Notes under the pieces: generated by a model
Seen by the model: the letters and a program-made list of their open reading frames with translations, nothing else
What the model was told of the DNA's origin: nothing
The model's database searches: none
Part shown: piece by piece, positions 52,813 to 63,032 of the stretch
Layout: each line of letters begins with the position of its first letter
How positions within the stretch are numbered: the stretch's first letter is position 1
NCBI RefSeq assembly: GCF_001421705.1
Contig: NZ_LMKO01000025.1
Location: forward strand, 1 to 64,000
From: Xylophilus sp. Leaf220
Lineage (GTDB): Bacteria; Pseudomonadota; Gammaproteobacteria; Burkholderiales; Burkholderiaceae_C
Length of the DNA stretch: 64,000 nt
Reading direction: 5' to 3'
Translations under genes and position numbers: made by a program

Positions 52813-53880
52813 TTACTGTTTTTGCGCTGCCAGCCGGCACAGCTGCGTCGCCAGGTCGTCTTGCGCGAGCAGCCGGGCCCGCGCGGCGGTGGCGCAGGCC
52901 TGCCAAGCGGGCAGGTCGAAGGCCGGCAACGGGCCCGGCGCGGTGCCGTTCCAGACGTGGTGGAACCGGCGCAGGCTGGCGGGGGCCTGCAGCCAGTCGA
53001 GGAAGGCGTCGAGCTTCTCGGCATGGGCGCCGTCGTCCTGCGGGTAGACCTGCCAGACGATGGGCTTGCCGGCCCACAGCGCCCGCACCAGCGAATCCTC
53101 GCCCCGCACGAAGTTCAGGTCGGCCGTCCACAGGCGTTCGTCGAATGCGGGTTGCGGTACCGGCGGGCACTTCGAAATCGATAGCAGGTGGTCGGCACCG
53201 GACGCCGGCTGCAGCCACTTTTCGCTTGCAATCGCGACCTCGACGGCACGCGCGGGCCGTCCGGCGGCCACCAGCAGGCGCGCCGGCTGCGGTCCGTGGG
53301 CCAGCCGGGCGAGCAGTTCGGCCAAGGCGGCCGGCTCGTAGCAGAAGAGCTGCACCAGCAGGTCGCCGGGCGCCGCACCCGCGGCGTGGCGGGCGGTGGC
53401 GATGTCGAACGCTGCCTGCCGCGCGGTCAGCCCGGGCTCCCGCAGCAACCCGCCCGTCGCCGCGGTGAAGCCGGGGTAGAAGAACCACTTGGTCGCGCCC
53501 GCCAGCGGCCCCTGCATCACCGGCGAGGGCAGGGCGTGGCAGCGCTCGACATAGGCCTCGGCCGAGAGGTATTCCAGGTTGATCCAGACCGGCGGTCTGG
53601 ATTGGGCCGCTGCGCCGGCCAGGAAAGCCGGATCGGGATCGCAGCCGAAGGCCTCCACCAGCACCTCGCAGGGGGCCGACAGGCCCGCGGTGCGGCCCGG
53701 CTGCCAGGCCAGCACCTCCACCCCCGGCGCACCGCCCGGCGCCATCCAGGCGAGCGGTGCCGGGTCGTCGATCCACAGCCGCACCCGCTCGCCACGGCCG
53801 GCCAGGTCGGCGGCCAGCCCCCAGCAGACGCCGATGTCGCCGTAGTTGTCGATCACCCGGCAGAAGAGGTCCCATTGCAT
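52813..53880 (-). CDS. earP: EF-P arginine rhamnosyltransferase EarP
   Basis: A 355-residue GT-B glycosyltransferase (DUF2331) that attaches rhamnose from dTDP-rhamnose to Arg32 of EF-P. The N-terminal active-site motif [20 protein letters not shown] has the catalytic Asp pair (11 and 15). The C-terminal nucleotide-binding block is [20 protein letters not shown]. Both are conserved. The start at 53880 fits the family. It probably forms one unit with efp. A degenerate relative of the dispersed palindrome lies within the gene (53167-53185). Confidence 0.97.
   Translation of the reverse strand: MQWDLFCRVIDNYGDIGVCWGLAADLAGRGERVRLWIDDPAPLAWMAPGGAPGVEVLAWQPGRTAGLSAPCEVLVEAFGCDPDPAFLAGAAAQSRPPVWINLEYLSAEAYVERCHALPSPVMQGPLAGATKWFFYPGFTAATGGLLREPGLTARQAAFDIATARHAAGAAPGDLLVQLFCYEPAALAELLARLAHGPQPARLLVAAGRPARAVEVAIASEKWLQPASGADHLLSISKCPPVPQPAFDERLWTADLNFVRGEDSLVRALWAGKPIVWQVYPQDDGAHAEKLDAFLDWLQAPASLRRFHHVWNGTAPGPLPAFDLPAWQACATAARARLLAQDDLATQLCRLAAQKQ
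53167..53185 (-). repeat. Degenerate palindrome inside earP
   Basis: On the minus strand GCTATCGATTTCGAAGTGC, a 19-nt relative of the dispersed palindrome with one intact arm. It is read as part of LLSISKCP in EarP, in a different frame from copies 4 and 5. Confidence 0.35.
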
Positions 53881-53953
53881 GCGTGCGTGTCCTTGTCCGC
53901 GCATTGTCGGCGGCGGCCGCGGGCGGGCGGCGCCGCCTGCCGATAATCCCGCC

Positions 53954-54523
53954 ATGAACATCGCCCCATCGCTCGCCCTCGAACGAAGCCGCGCCAAAGC
54001 GCTTTTGCTGCTGACGGCGGCCGCCGCGCTGGCCGCGGCAGGGCTGTGGCTGCTGCTGCGCGACGCCGCCTGGCTCGCCGGCCAGAGCCGTTTCGAGAGC
54101 CTGGTGCCGGTACGGGTGCTGAGTGCGCTGGCCTGGGCGGGCATGGCCCTGTGCCTGCGCCTGGGCTGGCGCGGCTGGACCGACCGGACGCCGGGCCTGA
54201 CTTTCGACGCCGACGGCATCGTCGACCAGATCAGCAGCGTGCAGGCCGGGCGCATCGCCTGGTCGGGCATCACCGGGCTGGCGGTGCTGAAGGTGCGCCA
54301 CCAGTTCACGCTGGTGGTGCAGGTGGCCGATGCGCAGGCCCTGCTCGACCGGGCGCCCGCGCTGGGACGCACGCTGGCCGAGGCCGACCACCGGCTGTGC
54401 GGCAGCCCTGTCGCGATTCCTGCGGGCGCGCTGCGGATCGGCTTCGACGATCTGGTGCAGGTGGCGCATGCGTACCGGGGGCATTACGGCGGCGCGGTGC
54501 CGGCCGCGGCACCGGCGATCTGA
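53954..54523 (+). CDS. STM3941-type small membrane protein
   Basis: A 189-residue protein with two N-terminal transmembrane helices (about 16-36 [20 protein letters not shown] and 52-70 [19 protein letters not shown]). The rest is cytoplasmic and resembles a PH-like domain ([25 protein letters not shown]). It fits the STM3941 family of unknown function. A GATAAT element six bases before the ATG suggests a near-leaderless transcript. It is divergent from earP with 73 bp between the starts. Confidence 0.75.
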   Translation: MNIAPSLALERSRAKALLLLTAAAALAAAGLWLLLRDAAWLAGQSRFESLVPVRVLSALAWAGMALCLRLGWRGWTDRTPGLTFDADGIVDQISSVQAGRIAWSGITGLAVLKVRHQFTLVVQVADAQALLDRAPALGRTLAEADHRLCGSPVAIPAGALRIGFDDLVQVAHAYRGHYGGAVPAAAPAI

Positions 54524-54560
54524 TCGGCACCGGACAGCCGGTCCCGCAGGGAGCTATCGA

Positions 54561-55046
54561 ATGGCGCGCCACACCGCTCCGCGATGCCCACCGCCCTCGT
54601 GCAGATCGCGCGGTGCCGGCGGCGTCGCGACCGCGCTGCTCGTGGCCCTGGCGGTTCCGTTTTCGGCACCCGCCGCGGGCCGGGACGAACCTGAGCCCCC
54701 GACTGCCACTGCCACTGCCGATCCGGCCGTGCTGTGCGCTGTTTCGTACGGCGGCACGGTGCGCACCATCGCGGTCGCGCCCGACACCGATCCGTACACC
54801 GCCGAGGCGGTCGGCATCGACGAGCGGTTCCGGTTCAAGGCCGTGGTGCGCGGCCGGGCGCCGCGGATCGAGACGGTCAAGGTCTACGTCTATCTGGAGA
54901 CGCCGCGGCAGCCGGTGCTGCTGCACGAAGCGCGGTACCTGCCGCCGTTCTCCCGCGCGCCGCTGCCGGGCGGCTTCACCGGCGAGCACACGGTGATCGC
55001 GCCGCCGCTGGAGCGGCAGTTGCACTACGCCTGCAGATTGCCATGA
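54561..55046 (+). CDS. Secreted protein of unknown function
   Basis: A 161-residue protein I do not recognise. It has an N-terminal basic region and a hydrophobic stretch VATALLVALAVPFSAPAAG (about 21-39), probably a Sec signal peptide. The mature part has two Cys (AVLCAVSYGG and HYACRL), which could form a disulfide, and a beta-rich middle (FRFKAVVRGRAPRIETVKVYVY). Its stop overlaps the ATG of the CapA-family gene by four bases, so the two are coupled. CGCAGGGAG precedes the ATG. That leader also contains GCTATCGAAT, half of the dispersed palindrome. Confidence 0.7.
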   Translation: MARHTAPRCPPPSCRSRGAGGVATALLVALAVPFSAPAAGRDEPEPPTATATADPAVLCAVSYGGTVRTIAVAPDTDPYTAEAVGIDERFRFKAVVRGRAPRIETVKVYVYLETPRQPVLLHEARYLPPFSRAPLPGGFTGEHTVIAPPLERQLHYACRLP

Positions 55047-56095
55047 CGCGGCCGCCTTCCGTTTCCCGACGCCTGGTGCTGCGGGCCGGCGCTGCCGGCA
55101 TGGTGCAGGTCGGCGCGGTGCGTGCCGAGGAAATCCGCGGGGCCGATCCCGCAGCCGCTGCCGCCGCGCCGGCCGCCGAAGACGACGCGCCCGTCAGCCT
55201 GGTCTTCGCGGGCGACGTCGTGCTGGACGGGTGGCCCGGCCGCGCCATCGCCCGGGGGCGCGACCCCTTCGCCGCCACCGCGCATCTGCTGCGGGCCGAC
55301 ATCCGCCTGGCCAACCTCGAATGCGTGGTGGCCACGCAGGGCACCGCCTCCGACAAGATCTACAACTTCCGCGCCCATCCGCGGACGCTGGCGGTACTGC
55401 GCCGGCACATCGACGCGGTCTCGATCGCCAACAACCACTCGGGCGACTTCGGCCGCGCGGCGTTCACCGAGATGCTGGCGCTGCTCGACCGCAGCGGCAT
55501 CGGCCGCTTCGGCGGCGGGCGCGACCTGCGCGAGGCGCACACTCCGCTGGTCGTCGAGCGCAAGGGCCTGCGCATCGCCCTGCTGGGCTACAACGAATTC
55601 ATGCCGCGCAGCTTCGAGGCCGAGGCCCGGGCGCCCGGCATCGCCTGGAGCGAGGACGAGCAGGTCGAGGACGACATTCGGGCCGCGCGCACGGTGCACC
55701 GCGCCGACCTGGTGGTGCCGGTGATGCACTGGGGCTGGGAGAACGACCGCACGGCCACCGACCGGCAGCGCGACCTGGCGCAGCGCATGGTCGCGGCCGG
55801 CGCCGACGCGGTGATCGGCGGCCATCCGCATGTGACCCAGGAGGTGGAGCTGCACCGCGGTGTACCCATCGTCTACAGCGTCGGCAACTTCATGATCGAC
55901 GCGCTCGACAACCCGGCCCAGACCCGGGGCTGGGTGTTGCGGCTGGAACTGGACCGCCGCGGCGTGCGCAGCCTGCGGACCGATCCGGTACGGCTCGACC
56001 GCGACGGCGTTCCGCACCCGGTGCGCTACGCGGCCACGCCCTGCTGGCAGCGCGGCGACGGCGCGGTATCGACCTGCAAAGCTGTGGGGAACTGA
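55043..56095 (+). CDS. CapA-family metallophosphatase-like protein
   Basis: A 350-residue exported protein of the CapA/PGA_cap family, whose members take part in poly-gamma-glutamate or capsule synthesis and have a calcineurin-like fold. The N terminus has a twin-Arg signal ([23 protein letters not shown]). Family blocks are [46 protein letters not shown] and [13 protein letters not shown], with the metal-ligand Asp, Asn and His residues present. There are no capB/capC genes here, so the pathway is unknown. It overlaps the preceding secreted protein gene. Confidence 0.9.
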   Translation: MTRPPSVSRRLVLRAGAAGMVQVGAVRAEEIRGADPAAAAAAPAAEDDAPVSLVFAGDVVLDGWPGRAIARGRDPFAATAHLLRADIRLANLECVVATQGTASDKIYNFRAHPRTLAVLRRHIDAVSIANNHSGDFGRAAFTEMLALLDRSGIGRFGGGRDLREAHTPLVVERKGLRIALLGYNEFMPRSFEAEARAPGIAWSEDEQVEDDIRAARTVHRADLVVPVMHWGWENDRTATDRQRDLAQRMVAAGADAVIGGHPHVTQEVELHRGVPIVYSVGNFMIDALDNPAQTRGWVLRLELDRRGVRSLRTDPVRLDRDGVPHPVRYAATPCWQRGDGAVSTCKAVGN

Positions 56096-56141
56096 CCGCC
56101 CGGCGCCGATCCCGGCCCGGGCCGCGGCCACAATAGGCGCC

Positions 56142-58157
56142 ATGTCCGACGTGCACTCCGATCAACTGCTCAGCGAGGTCGCGGCGCTGCCCGCGCTGCC
56201 GGGTGTCTACCGCTATTTCGACGCCGCCGGCGGCCTGCTCTACGTGGGCAAGGCGCGCAACCTGAAGCGGCGCGTCGCCAACTATTTCCAGAAGAACCAC
56301 GGCGGCACCCGCATCGGCCACATGATCAGCAAGATCGTGCGGATGGAGACGACGGTGGTGCGCTCGGAGGCCGAGGCGCTGCTGCTCGAGAACAACCTGA
56401 TCAAGACGCAGAACCCGCGCTACAACATCCTGTTCCGGGACGACAAGAGCTATCCGTACCTGAAGATCACCGGCAACCCGGAGCAGCGCGGCGCGGTGGC
56501 CGCATCGCCCGGCACCACCTTCCCGCGGGTGGCGTACTACCGCGGTGCGGTCGAGAAGCGGCACCGCTACTTCGGCCCGTTTCCCAGCGCCTGGGCGGTG
56601 AAGGAATCGATCCAGCTGCTGCAGAAGGTGTTCCGGCTGCGGACCTGCGAGGACACGGTCTTCGCCAACCGCACCCGGCCCTGCCTGCTCTACCAGATCA
56701 AGCGCTGCTCGGGCCCCTGCGTGGACCTGATTTCGCCCGAGGCCTACCGGGTCGACGTGGCGCATGCCGAGAGCTTCCTGCGCGGCGACACCCAGCAGGT
56801 CATCGGCGCGCTGGAGACGCGGATGATGGGCCATGCCGAGCGGCTCGAGTTCGAGCAGGCGGCCGAGTTGCGCAACCAGATGACCGCGCTGTCGCGGGTG
56901 CTGCACCAGCAGTCGGTCGAGACCGATACCGACAAGGACGCCGACATCCTCGCGGTGAAGGTGCAGGGCGGCCGCGCCTGCGTCAACCTGGCGATGGTGC
57001 GCGGCGGCCGGCACCTGGGCGACCGGCCGTATTTCCCGGTGCACGTGGAGGATGCTGCGGCACTGATGGAGGCCGAGGAAGCTGCCGACGCCGCGGAAGC
57101 CGACGACGGCGCCGGCACGGACGGCGAGGCCGGTGCCGCCGCTTCAGTCACCGCCCCTGCGCGCCAGCCGGTCGAGGTGCAGGTGCTAGAAGCCTTCATC
57201 GCCCAGCACTACCTGGGCGTGCCGGTGCCGCCCGCGCTCATCACCAGCCACCCGGTGAACCGCATGCTGGTGGAGGCGCTGACGCTGCAGAGCGGCAACA
57301 AGGTGTCGGCGGTGCACAACCCGCGTGAGCAGCGCCGCATCTGGCTGGAGATGGCGCAGAAGAACGTCGAGCTGCAGCTGGCGCGGCTGCTGGCCGAAGA
57401 GGGATCGCAGCAGGCGCGCACCCGTGCGCTGGCCGATGCGCTCGATCTGGCGCCCGACGACCTGGATGCGCTGCGCATCGAGTGCTTCGACATCTCGCAT
57501 ACCGCGGGCGAGGCGACGCAGGCCTCGTGCGTCGTGTTCCAGCACCACAAGATGCAGAATGCCGAGTACCGGCGCTACAACATCGAAGGCATCACCGGCG
57601 GCGACGACTACGCCGCGATGCGCCAGGTGCTGACCCGCCGCTATTCCAAGCTGGCCGAGGCGGCGCGCGAGTCGGCCGACCCCGACCATCCCGCGACAAA
57701 GACCGCGCGGATGCCCGACCTGGTGCTGGTCGACGGCGGCAAGGGCCAGGTGTCGATGGCGCGCGAGGTGTTCGAGCAGTTGGGCCTCGACTTGGCGCTG
57801 ATCATCGGCGTGGAGAAGGGCGAGGGGCGCAAGGTGGGTCTGGAGGAACTGGTCTTCGCCGACGGCCGCGAGAAGGTCTACCTGGGACGCGACTCGGCCG
57901 CGCTGATGCTGGTGGCCCAGATCCGCGACGAGGCGCACCGCTTCGCCATCACCGGCATGCGCGCCAAGCGCGCCAAGATCCGGGTGGGCGGCAGCCAGCT
58001 GGAGGACATCCCGGGCATCGGCGCCAAGAAGCGGGCGCGGCTTCTGCAGCGTTTCGGCGGGGTGCGCGGCGTGGCGGCGGCCAGCGTGGAGGACATCGCG
58101 CGGGTCGAGGGCATCTCGCACGAGCTGGCCGAAGACATCTACCGCGCCTTGCACTGA
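56142..58157 (+). CDS. uvrC: Excinuclease ABC subunit C
   Basis: A 671-residue nuclease that makes both incisions in nucleotide excision repair. The GIY-YIG domain (about 14-95) has [24 protein letters not shown] motif (about 225-260) binds UvrB. The RNase H-like domain (about 400-580) begins [21 protein letters not shown] and contains [17 protein letters not shown] helix-hairpin-helix pair (about 615-670) has [19 protein letters not shown]. An Ala/Glu-rich insertion of about 35 residues follows VHVEDAA. The downstream neighbour is pgsA, a common arrangement. Confidence 0.97.
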   Translation: MSDVHSDQLLSEVAALPALPGVYRYFDAAGGLLYVGKARNLKRRVANYFQKNHGGTRIGHMISKIVRMETTVVRSEAEALLLENNLIKTQNPRYNILFRDDKSYPYLKITGNPEQRGAVAASPGTTFPRVAYYRGAVEKRHRYFGPFPSAWAVKESIQLLQKVFRLRTCEDTVFANRTRPCLLYQIKRCSGPCVDLISPEAYRVDVAHAESFLRGDTQQVIGALETRMMGHAERLEFEQAAELRNQMTALSRVLHQQSVETDTDKDADILAVKVQGGRACVNLAMVRGGRHLGDRPYFPVHVEDAAALMEAEEAADAAEADDGAGTDGEAGAAASVTAPARQPVEVQVLEAFIAQHYLGVPVPPALITSHPVNRMLVEALTLQSGNKVSAVHNPREQRRIWLEMAQKNVELQLARLLAEEGSQQARTRALADALDLAPDDLDALRIECFDISHTAGEATQASCVVFQHHKMQNAEYRRYNIEGITGGDDYAAMRQVLTRRYSKLAEAARESADPDHPATKTARMPDLVLVDGGKGQVSMAREVFEQLGLDLALIIGVEKGEGRKVGLEELVFADGREKVYLGRDSAALMLVAQIRDEAHRFAITGMRAKRAKIRVGGSQLEDIPGIGAKKRARLLQRFGGVRGVAAASVEDIARVEGISHELAEDIYRALH

Positions 58158-58231
58158 GCGGCGGTCCGCCCAGGCGGCGGCCGGTACATCTGCACGCGTT
58201 CGGCCCGAAGACCGGGTGGCACAATCGGTCC

Positions 58232-58798
58232 ATGTTCTGGACCATCCCCACCATCATGACCTGGACGCGGATCATCGCGATCCCGCTGATCGTGGGGGTG
58301 TTCTACCTGCCGATGGCCGAGCCGATGCGCAACCTGCTGGCTACCGTCATGTTCGTCGTCTTCGCCGCGACCGACTGGCTCGACGGCTACCTGGCCCGCA
58401 AGCTCAACCAGACCTCGTCCTTCGGCGCATTCCTGGACCCGGTGGCCGACAAGTTCCTGGTGTGCGCGGCGCTGCTGGTGCTGGTGCATCTGCACCGGGC
58501 CGACGTCTTCGTCGCGCTGATCATCGTGGGCCGCGAGATCGCCATTTCGGCGCTGCGGGAGTGGATGGCCAAGATCGGCGCGTCGGGCAGCGTCGCGGTG
58601 CACATGCTGGGCAAGGTCAAGACCACGGTGCAGATGGTCGCGATCCCGTTCCTGCTCTATCAGGGCACGCTCTTCGGCGTGGTCGACACCGGCCTCTGGG
58701 GCATCGTGCTGATCTGGATCGCGGCGTTGCTCACCATCTGGTCGATGGTGTACTACCTGCAGAAGGCGTTGCCGGAAATACGGGCGCGCGTACGTTGA
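58232..58798 (+). CDS. pgsA: Phosphatidylglycerophosphate synthase
   Basis: A 188-residue inner-membrane enzyme that joins CDP-diacylglycerol and glycerol 3-phosphate, the committed step to phosphatidylglycerol and cardiolipin. The CDP-alcohol phosphotransferase motif DG-x2-AR-x8-G-x3-D-x3-D is complete in DGYLARKLNQTSSFGAFLD followed by PVAD. About five transmembrane helices are visible. It lies 74 bp after uvrC, and CACAAT six bases before the ATG could be a -10 for a short-leader transcript. Confidence 0.96.
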   Translation: MFWTIPTIMTWTRIIAIPLIVGVFYLPMAEPMRNLLATVMFVVFAATDWLDGYLARKLNQTSSFGAFLDPVADKFLVCAALLVLVHLHRADVFVALIIVGREIAISALREWMAKIGASGSVAVHMLGKVKTTVQMVAIPFLLYQGTLFGVVDTGLWGIVLIWIAALLTIWSMVYYLQKALPEIRARVR

Positions 58799-59122
58799 AA
58801 AGCCGGTCGCCGCAAGTACCTGCGTGCGGTCCTTCGGCAGCTGTTGCAAACCCGGGTCATCCCGGCTGGAGACGCGGGCGCGCAGGGGTCTGCACCGGGG
58901 GTAAAACCGTCTAGAATTCCGGCTCCGCGCCGTCGCAAGACGGCAGACTTCTTCCTGTTGACACCACCTTTGTCCGTAGCTCTAATCTGACGCACTGCGC
59001 TTCACGCCAGTCCTCTTCCGCCCACTCGACTGCAGCCCGCGCAACACGGGCCGCGAGCAAGGGGAAGAACCAGATTCCACCTACCCGACTCCGGTCAACG
59101 CCTATCTCTTCGAGGGGATCCT
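58799..59122 (+). other. 324-bp non-coding leader of the HU gene
   Basis: There is no gene in this stretch. It contains the promoter at 58958-58986 and then about 130 nt of untranslated leader ending in GAGGGGATCC before the HU start codon. The leader is long for an HU gene, and I see no recognisable riboswitch. Confidence 0.7.
58958..58986 (+). promoter_or_regulatory. Sigma-70 promoter of the HU gene
   Basis: TTGACA at 58958-58963, a 17-bp spacer, and TCTAAT at 58981-58986. The -35 is perfect, the -10 matches five of six positions, and the spacing is ideal. It is the strongest housekeeping-type promoter I can see in the window. Confidence 0.85.
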
Positions 59123-59395
59123 GTGAACAAAACCGAACTGATCGAGCACATCGCCAAGAACGCCGACATCTCCAAGGCCGCCGCCACCCGCGCGCTGGAG
59201 TCCACCATCGGCGCCGTCAAGACCACGCTGAAGAAGGGTGGAACCGTGTCGCTCGTCGGTTTCGGCACCTTCGCGGTGGGCAAGCGCGCCGCGCGTACCG
59301 GCCGCAATCCCCGCACCGGCGACACCATCAAGATCAAGGCTGCTAAAGTACCGAAGTTTCGTCCGGGCAAGGCATTGAAAGATGCGTTGAACTGA
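59123..59395 (+). CDS. hupB: HU-family DNA-binding protein
   Basis: A 90-residue histone-like protein that bends and compacts DNA as a dimer. It starts [21 protein letters not shown]. The DNA-binding arm with the intercalating Pro is in [20 protein letters not shown]. Length and spacing match HU rather than IHF, which is longer at the C terminus. It lies between a strong promoter and tRNA-Val. Confidence 0.95.
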   Translation: MNKTELIEHIAKNADISKAAATRALESTIGAVKTTLKKGGTVSLVGFGTFAVGKRAARTGRNPRTGDTIKIKAAKVPKFRPGKALKDALN

Positions 59396-59408
59396 TTCCT
59401 GTCGCGTG

Positions 59409-59484
59409 GGGTGCTTAGCTCAGTTGGTAGAGCGGCGCCCTTACAAGGCGTAGGTCGGGGGTTCGAGCCCCTCAGCACCCACCA
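59409..59484 (+). tRNA. tRNA-Val (anticodon TAC)
   Basis: A 76-nt cloverleaf. Acceptor stem GGGTGCT/AGCACCC, D-arm AGCTCAGTTGGTAGAGC, anticodon loop CTTACAA with TAC, and T-arm GGGTTCGAGCCCC. The CCA end is encoded. It is 13 bp after the HU stop and followed by a terminator. Confidence 0.97.
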
Positions 59485-59497
59485 CCACCGACACAGC

Positions 59498-59527
59498 AAA
59501 AGGCGAACCCTGGTTCGCCTTTTCCTT
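59498..59527 (+). terminator. Rho-independent terminator after tRNA-Val
   Basis: AAAAGGCGAACC and GGTTCGCCTTTT form a 12-bp stem with a CT loop, followed by further T-rich sequence. It ends the HU-tRNA-Val transcription unit before ppiD. Confidence 0.92.
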
Positions 59528-59559
59528 TTTCCGCTCCGCATCGTCGTTGAAAGAATCCC

Positions 59560-61479
59560 ATGTTTGAGTCCATCCGCAAGCACTCGAAGATCGTGATGAT
59601 CGTGCTGTTCTTGCTGATCATCCCGTCCTTCGTATTGTTCGGCGTGGACGGCTACAGGCAGTCGATGTCGGCCAGCGCCACCGTGGCCACGGTCGACGGA
59701 CACGACATCACCCAGGGCGACTGGGACGCGGCCCACCGCCAGAACATCGAACGCATGCGCGCCCAGTCGCCCAACGTCGATCCCCGCCTCCTCGATTCGC
59801 CCGAGGCCCGCTATTCGTCGCTGGAGCGTCTGGTGCGGGAGCGGGTGCTGCGCATCGCCGCCGAGCAGAAGCGCATCCTGCCGAGCGATGCCCGCCTGGC
59901 CCGTACCCTGCACGACGACCCGGGCGTCGCCGCGCTGCGCGGCCCCGACGGCAAGCTCGACATGGCCCAGTACCGCGAGGCGCTGCAGCGCCAGGGCATG
60001 ACCCCCGAGATGTACGAATCCAGCGTGCGCTCGGAACTGGCGCTGCGCCAGATCATCGACTCGGTGCAGGCCACCGCCTTCGCCTCCACCGGCCAGGCCA
60101 ACGCCGCGCTCGACCCGTTCTTCGAGAAGCGCACGATCCAGGTCGCGCAATTCAAGCCGCAGGATTTCACCGCCAAGGTATCGCTGACCGATGCCGACCT
60201 GCAGGCCTACTACCAGCAGCACCAGCAGCAGTTCCGGGTGCAGGAACAGGCCGACGTCGAATACCTGGTGCTCGACCTCGAAAGCATCAAGAAGACCATC
60301 GTGCCGACCGAAGCGGACCTGCGCACCTACTACGAACAGAACCAGGCCAAGTTGGCCGGCCAGGAGGAGCGCCGCGCGAGCCACATCCTGCTGACCGTCG
60401 CCAAGGACGCGCCTGCCGCGGAACGCGACAAGGCCAAGGCCAAGGCCGACGAGCTGCTGGCGGCCGCGCGCAAGAACCCGGCGCAGTTCGCCGAACTCGC
60501 CCGCAAGAACTCGCAGGACCCGGGCTCTGCCGCCAACGGCGGCGATCTGGACTTCTTCGCCCGCGGCGCGATGGTCAAGCCTTTCGAGGACGCGGCCTTC
60601 GCCATGAAGAAGGGCGAGATCAGCGACGTGGTCGCCTCCGACTTCGGCTACCACATCATCATGCTGACCGACATCAAGGCCCCGAAGGTGCGCACCTTCG
60701 CCGAGATGCGCCCCGAGCTCGAAGCCGAGTACCGCCAGCAGCAGGCGCAGGCCAAGTTCTCCGAAGCCGCCGAGACGTTCACCAACACGGTCTACGAACA
60801 AGCCGAAAGCCTGCAGCCGGCTGCCGAACGCCTGAAGCTGACGGTGCGCACCGCCGCCAACGTGGCCCGCACGCCGGCCCCGGGTGCGGTGGGCGCACTG
60901 GCCAACCCGCGTCTGCTCGAGGCTCTGTTCTCCGCCGATGCGATCGAGAAGAAGCGCAACACCGAGGCGATCGAGATCGGTCCGAACCAGCTGGCGGCCG
61001 CCCGCATCGTCCGCCACACCCCGGCCCAGACGCCGGCCTTCGAAGCGGTAGAGGCACGGGTGCGCGAACTGGCCACCGCCCAGCGCGCCGCCGAACTGGC
61101 GCGCAAGGACGGCGAAGCCAAGCTGGCCGCCTGGAAGGCCGACCCTGCGAAGGCCAGCCTGCCGGCGGCGGTGACGGTTTCGCGCAGCGATCCCCAGCAG
61201 CAGCCCCGCGCCGTGGTCGATGCCGCGATGCGCGTCGCCGCAGCGCCGCTGCCGGGATTCGAAGGCGTCGATCTGGGCGCGGAAGGCTATGCCGTCGTCC
61301 GTGTCAACAAGGTCGAGGCGCGCCAGCCCGCCACCGGCGACAACCAGGCCCGCGACCGTGCCCAGGTGGTGCAATGGTGGAGCTCGGCCGAAGGCGCCGC
61401 CTACTACGAGCTGCTGAAGGAAAAGATGAAGGTCCGGATCAAGGCCGACCGCCCGGCGGCCTCGACCGTCGAGGGCTGA
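59560..61479 (+). CDS. ppiD: Peptidyl-prolyl isomerase PpiD (SurA N-terminal type)
   Basis: A 639-residue inner-membrane-anchored periplasmic chaperone. One transmembrane helix is at about 12-32 ([20 protein letters not shown]). A SurA-like chaperone region covers about 35-260. A parvulin domain at about 268-373 has [15 protein letters not shown] and [14 protein letters not shown]-terminal helical part of about 250 residues follows. It helps outer-membrane and secreted proteins leave the Sec translocon. In E. coli ppiD also lies just after the HU gene hupB, which supports both names. Confidence 0.95.
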   Translation: MFESIRKHSKIVMIVLFLLIIPSFVLFGVDGYRQSMSASATVATVDGHDITQGDWDAAHRQNIERMRAQSPNVDPRLLDSPEARYSSLERLVRERVLRIAAEQKRILPSDARLARTLHDDPGVAALRGPDGKLDMAQYREALQRQGMTPEMYESSVRSELALRQIIDSVQATAFASTGQANAALDPFFEKRTIQVAQFKPQDFTAKVSLTDADLQAYYQQHQQQFRVQEQADVEYLVLDLESIKKTIVPTEADLRTYYEQNQAKLAGQEERRASHILLTVAKDAPAAERDKAKAKADELLAAARKNPAQFAELARKNSQDPGSAANGGDLDFFARGAMVKPFEDAAFAMKKGEISDVVASDFGYHIIMLTDIKAPKVRTFAEMRPELEAEYRQQQAQAKFSEAAETFTNTVYEQAESLQPAAERLKLTVRTAANVARTPAPGAVGALANPRLLEALFSADAIEKKRNTEAIEIGPNQLAAARIVRHTPAQTPAFEAVEARVRELATAQRAAELARKDGEAKLAAWKADPAKASLPAAVTVSRSDPQQQPRAVVDAAMRVAAAPLPGFEGVDLGAEGYAVVRVNKVEARQPATGDNQARDRAQVVQWWSSAEGAAYYELLKEKMKVRIKADRPAASTVEG

Positions 61480-61525
61480 CCCCACGCCGACGCGCAGAAA
61501 TTTCCGAACCTTCTGCGCGCCGCGC

Positions 61526-61531
61526 TATAAT
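61526..61531 (+). promoter_or_regulatory. -10 element of tRNA-His
   Basis: A perfect TATAAT twelve bases before the tRNA gene, followed by a GC-rich CGCG discriminator, as expected for a stringently controlled stable RNA promoter. The -35 is not well conserved. Confidence 0.75.
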
Positions 61532-61542
61532 CGCGTTCTTAC

Positions 61543-61619
61543 GGTGGTTGTAGCTCAGTTGGTAGAGTCCAGGATTGTGATTCCTGTTGTCGTGGGTTCG
61601 AGCCCCATCAGCCACCCCA
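61543..61619 (+). tRNA. tRNA-His (anticodon GTG)
   Basis: A 77-nt gene including the extra 5' G (-1) that is specific to tRNA-His. It pairs opposite discriminator C73. Acceptor stem GTGGTTG/CAGCCAC, anticodon loop TTGTGAT with GTG, and an encoded CCA end. Confidence 0.97.
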
Positions 61620-61629
61620 GTATTCAGTG

Positions 61630-61657
61630 AAACGGCCTCCCTTGCGGAGGCCGTTTT
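61630..61657 (+). terminator. Rho-independent terminator after tRNA-His
   Basis: AAACGGCCTCC and GGAGGCCGTTT form an 11-bp stem around the loop CTTGC, followed by TTTTCGTT. It starts 10 bp after the tRNA. Confidence 0.92.
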
Positions 61658-61783
61658 CGTTCTTGCCTGCTTTCTCGGTGCTGTTCCTATGGTGGACCCG
61701 GGTGCAACCATCAGGCACTTTGCGTAAGCTCTGGTTTGTAAAGTCGGCGCACGAACGATTTGTTGCTGTATGTTACGCACACC

Positions 61784-62293
61784 ATGCTTCGCTTCTTCCT
61801 GATCTTCCTGGGCGTCCAGGCCTCTCTCTTCGGCATCAACATGCTGAACCCGGTCCAGCAGTACGCTGTGCTTCCGTGGACGGCCGCGTTGGCGCATGCC
61901 TGCGCCTGGCTTGTCACCGCGTTCGATGCCACGACCGCCGCCACCGGCAAGGTGCTGTTCAACACCATCACCGGATTCGGCGTGTCGATCGAGCCGGGCT
62001 GCAACGGTATCGAGGCCTGCATCGTGCTGGTCGCGGCCATCGTGGCGTTCCCCGCCGGCTGGCGGCACAAGCTGCGGGGCCTGGCGGTCGGCCTGGTGGC
62101 GGTGCAGGCGCTCAACGTGGTGCGGGTGATCAGCCTGTTCTACCTGGGGCAGTGGAACGACACCGCGTTCCGTTTCGCCCACGAGTACCTCTGGCAGGCG
62201 CTGATCATGCTGGACGTGCTGGTGGTCTGGCTGTGGTGGGTCAAGGGCATCCGGCCGGTGGCATCCGGCACGCCGACGGCTCCTGCGGCATGA
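61784..62293 (+). CDS. xrtH: Exosortase H (IPTLxxWG-CTERM type)
   Basis: A 169-residue polytopic membrane cysteine protease/transpeptidase of the exosortase/archaeosortase family. It processes proteins with a C-terminal IPTLxxWG-type sorting signal. The catalytic triad is visible as Cys73 (PGCNGIEA), Arg114 (LNVVRVISL) and His133 (RFAHEYLWQ). Its short length and the GCNGIEACIVL wording fit XrtH rather than the long EpsH type. The ATG at 61784 is preferred to a TTG eight codons upstream. It overlaps its partner gene by four bases. No target protein is encoded in the window. Confidence 0.9.
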   Translation: MLRFFLIFLGVQASLFGINMLNPVQQYAVLPWTAALAHACAWLVTAFDATTAATGKVLFNTITGFGVSIEPGCNGIEACIVLVAAIVAFPAGWRHKLRGLAVGLVAVQALNVVRVISLFYLGQWNDTAFRFAHEYLWQALIMLDVLVVWLWWVKGIRPVASGTPTAPAA

Positions 62294-62928
62294 CCACCAT
62301 GGCTCCCGCTGTCGCCGCAGGTGCGCGGCCGGTGCCCTCGCTGCGCAGGTTCTTCCTGCTGGGCCTGGTGTGGCTGGTGGTGCTGACGGCCGGCTGGATC
62401 GCGGTGTCGCCCTGGACGTCGTATCCCTCGGCCATGCTCGCCCGCATTGGGCTCGAAGCCGGCGCGCCCTACTGGATCCGTGCGGTTCGGCTGAGCCCCG
62501 ACCGCATGGACGTGGAAACCCGGCTGGAGGTGGTCACCCAGGGCCCCGCCGGGAAGGTGCGCGGCGAGATCGACGTCAGTGCGAAGCCGGGCCACTACGC
62601 CTACGGCCTGCCGGTGTTTTTGGCGCTGCTGCTGGCGGCGCGCAGCCGGGCGCTGGTGCGGCGGGCGCTGCTCGGTTACCTGGTGCTGCTGCCGTTCCAG
62701 GCCTTCAGCCTGGCGTTCGACCTGCTCAAGCAGATGGCGATGGCCGCGGCCGGAACGCCGGGGACGCTGGGCGTGTCGCAGTGGCAGCTGGAGGGCATCG
62801 CCTACGGCTACCAGTTCGGCGTGCTGGTGCTGCCGACGCTGGCACCGGTGGCCGTGTGGCTGCTGCTCGACCGCGAATTCTTCCAGGCCATCGCGGCGCC
62901 CTGGCGGCCGGTGGCAGCGCGCGCATGA
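62290..62928 (+). CDS. Exosortase H-associated membrane protein
   Basis: A 212-residue membrane protein that regularly accompanies xrtH. There are about four transmembrane segments: FFLLGLVWLVVLTAGWIAV, PVFLALLLAAR, ALLGYLVLLPFQAFSLAFD and FGVLVLPTLAPVAVWLLLD. A periplasmic loop of about 70 residues follows the first. Function is unknown; it may present sorting substrates or anchor the processed product. The ATGA overlap with xrtH shows tight coupling. Confidence 0.8.
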   Translation: MTTMAPAVAAGARPVPSLRRFFLLGLVWLVVLTAGWIAVSPWTSYPSAMLARIGLEAGAPYWIRAVRLSPDRMDVETRLEVVTQGPAGKVRGEIDVSAKPGHYAYGLPVFLALLLAARSRALVRRALLGYLVLLPFQAFSLAFDLLKQMAMAAAGTPGTLGVSQWQLEGIAYGYQFGVLVLPTLAPVAVWLLLDREFFQAIAAPWRPVAARA

Positions 62929-63032
62929 GCTTGCCGGCCTTCGTACGCTCCGTCGCCGGTCGGCGGGCCGCAGCATGCGACCCAACGTCACCGGAAGCGT
63001 CGCGGTTCCGGGCCACCGGCAGGAGGCCGCGA

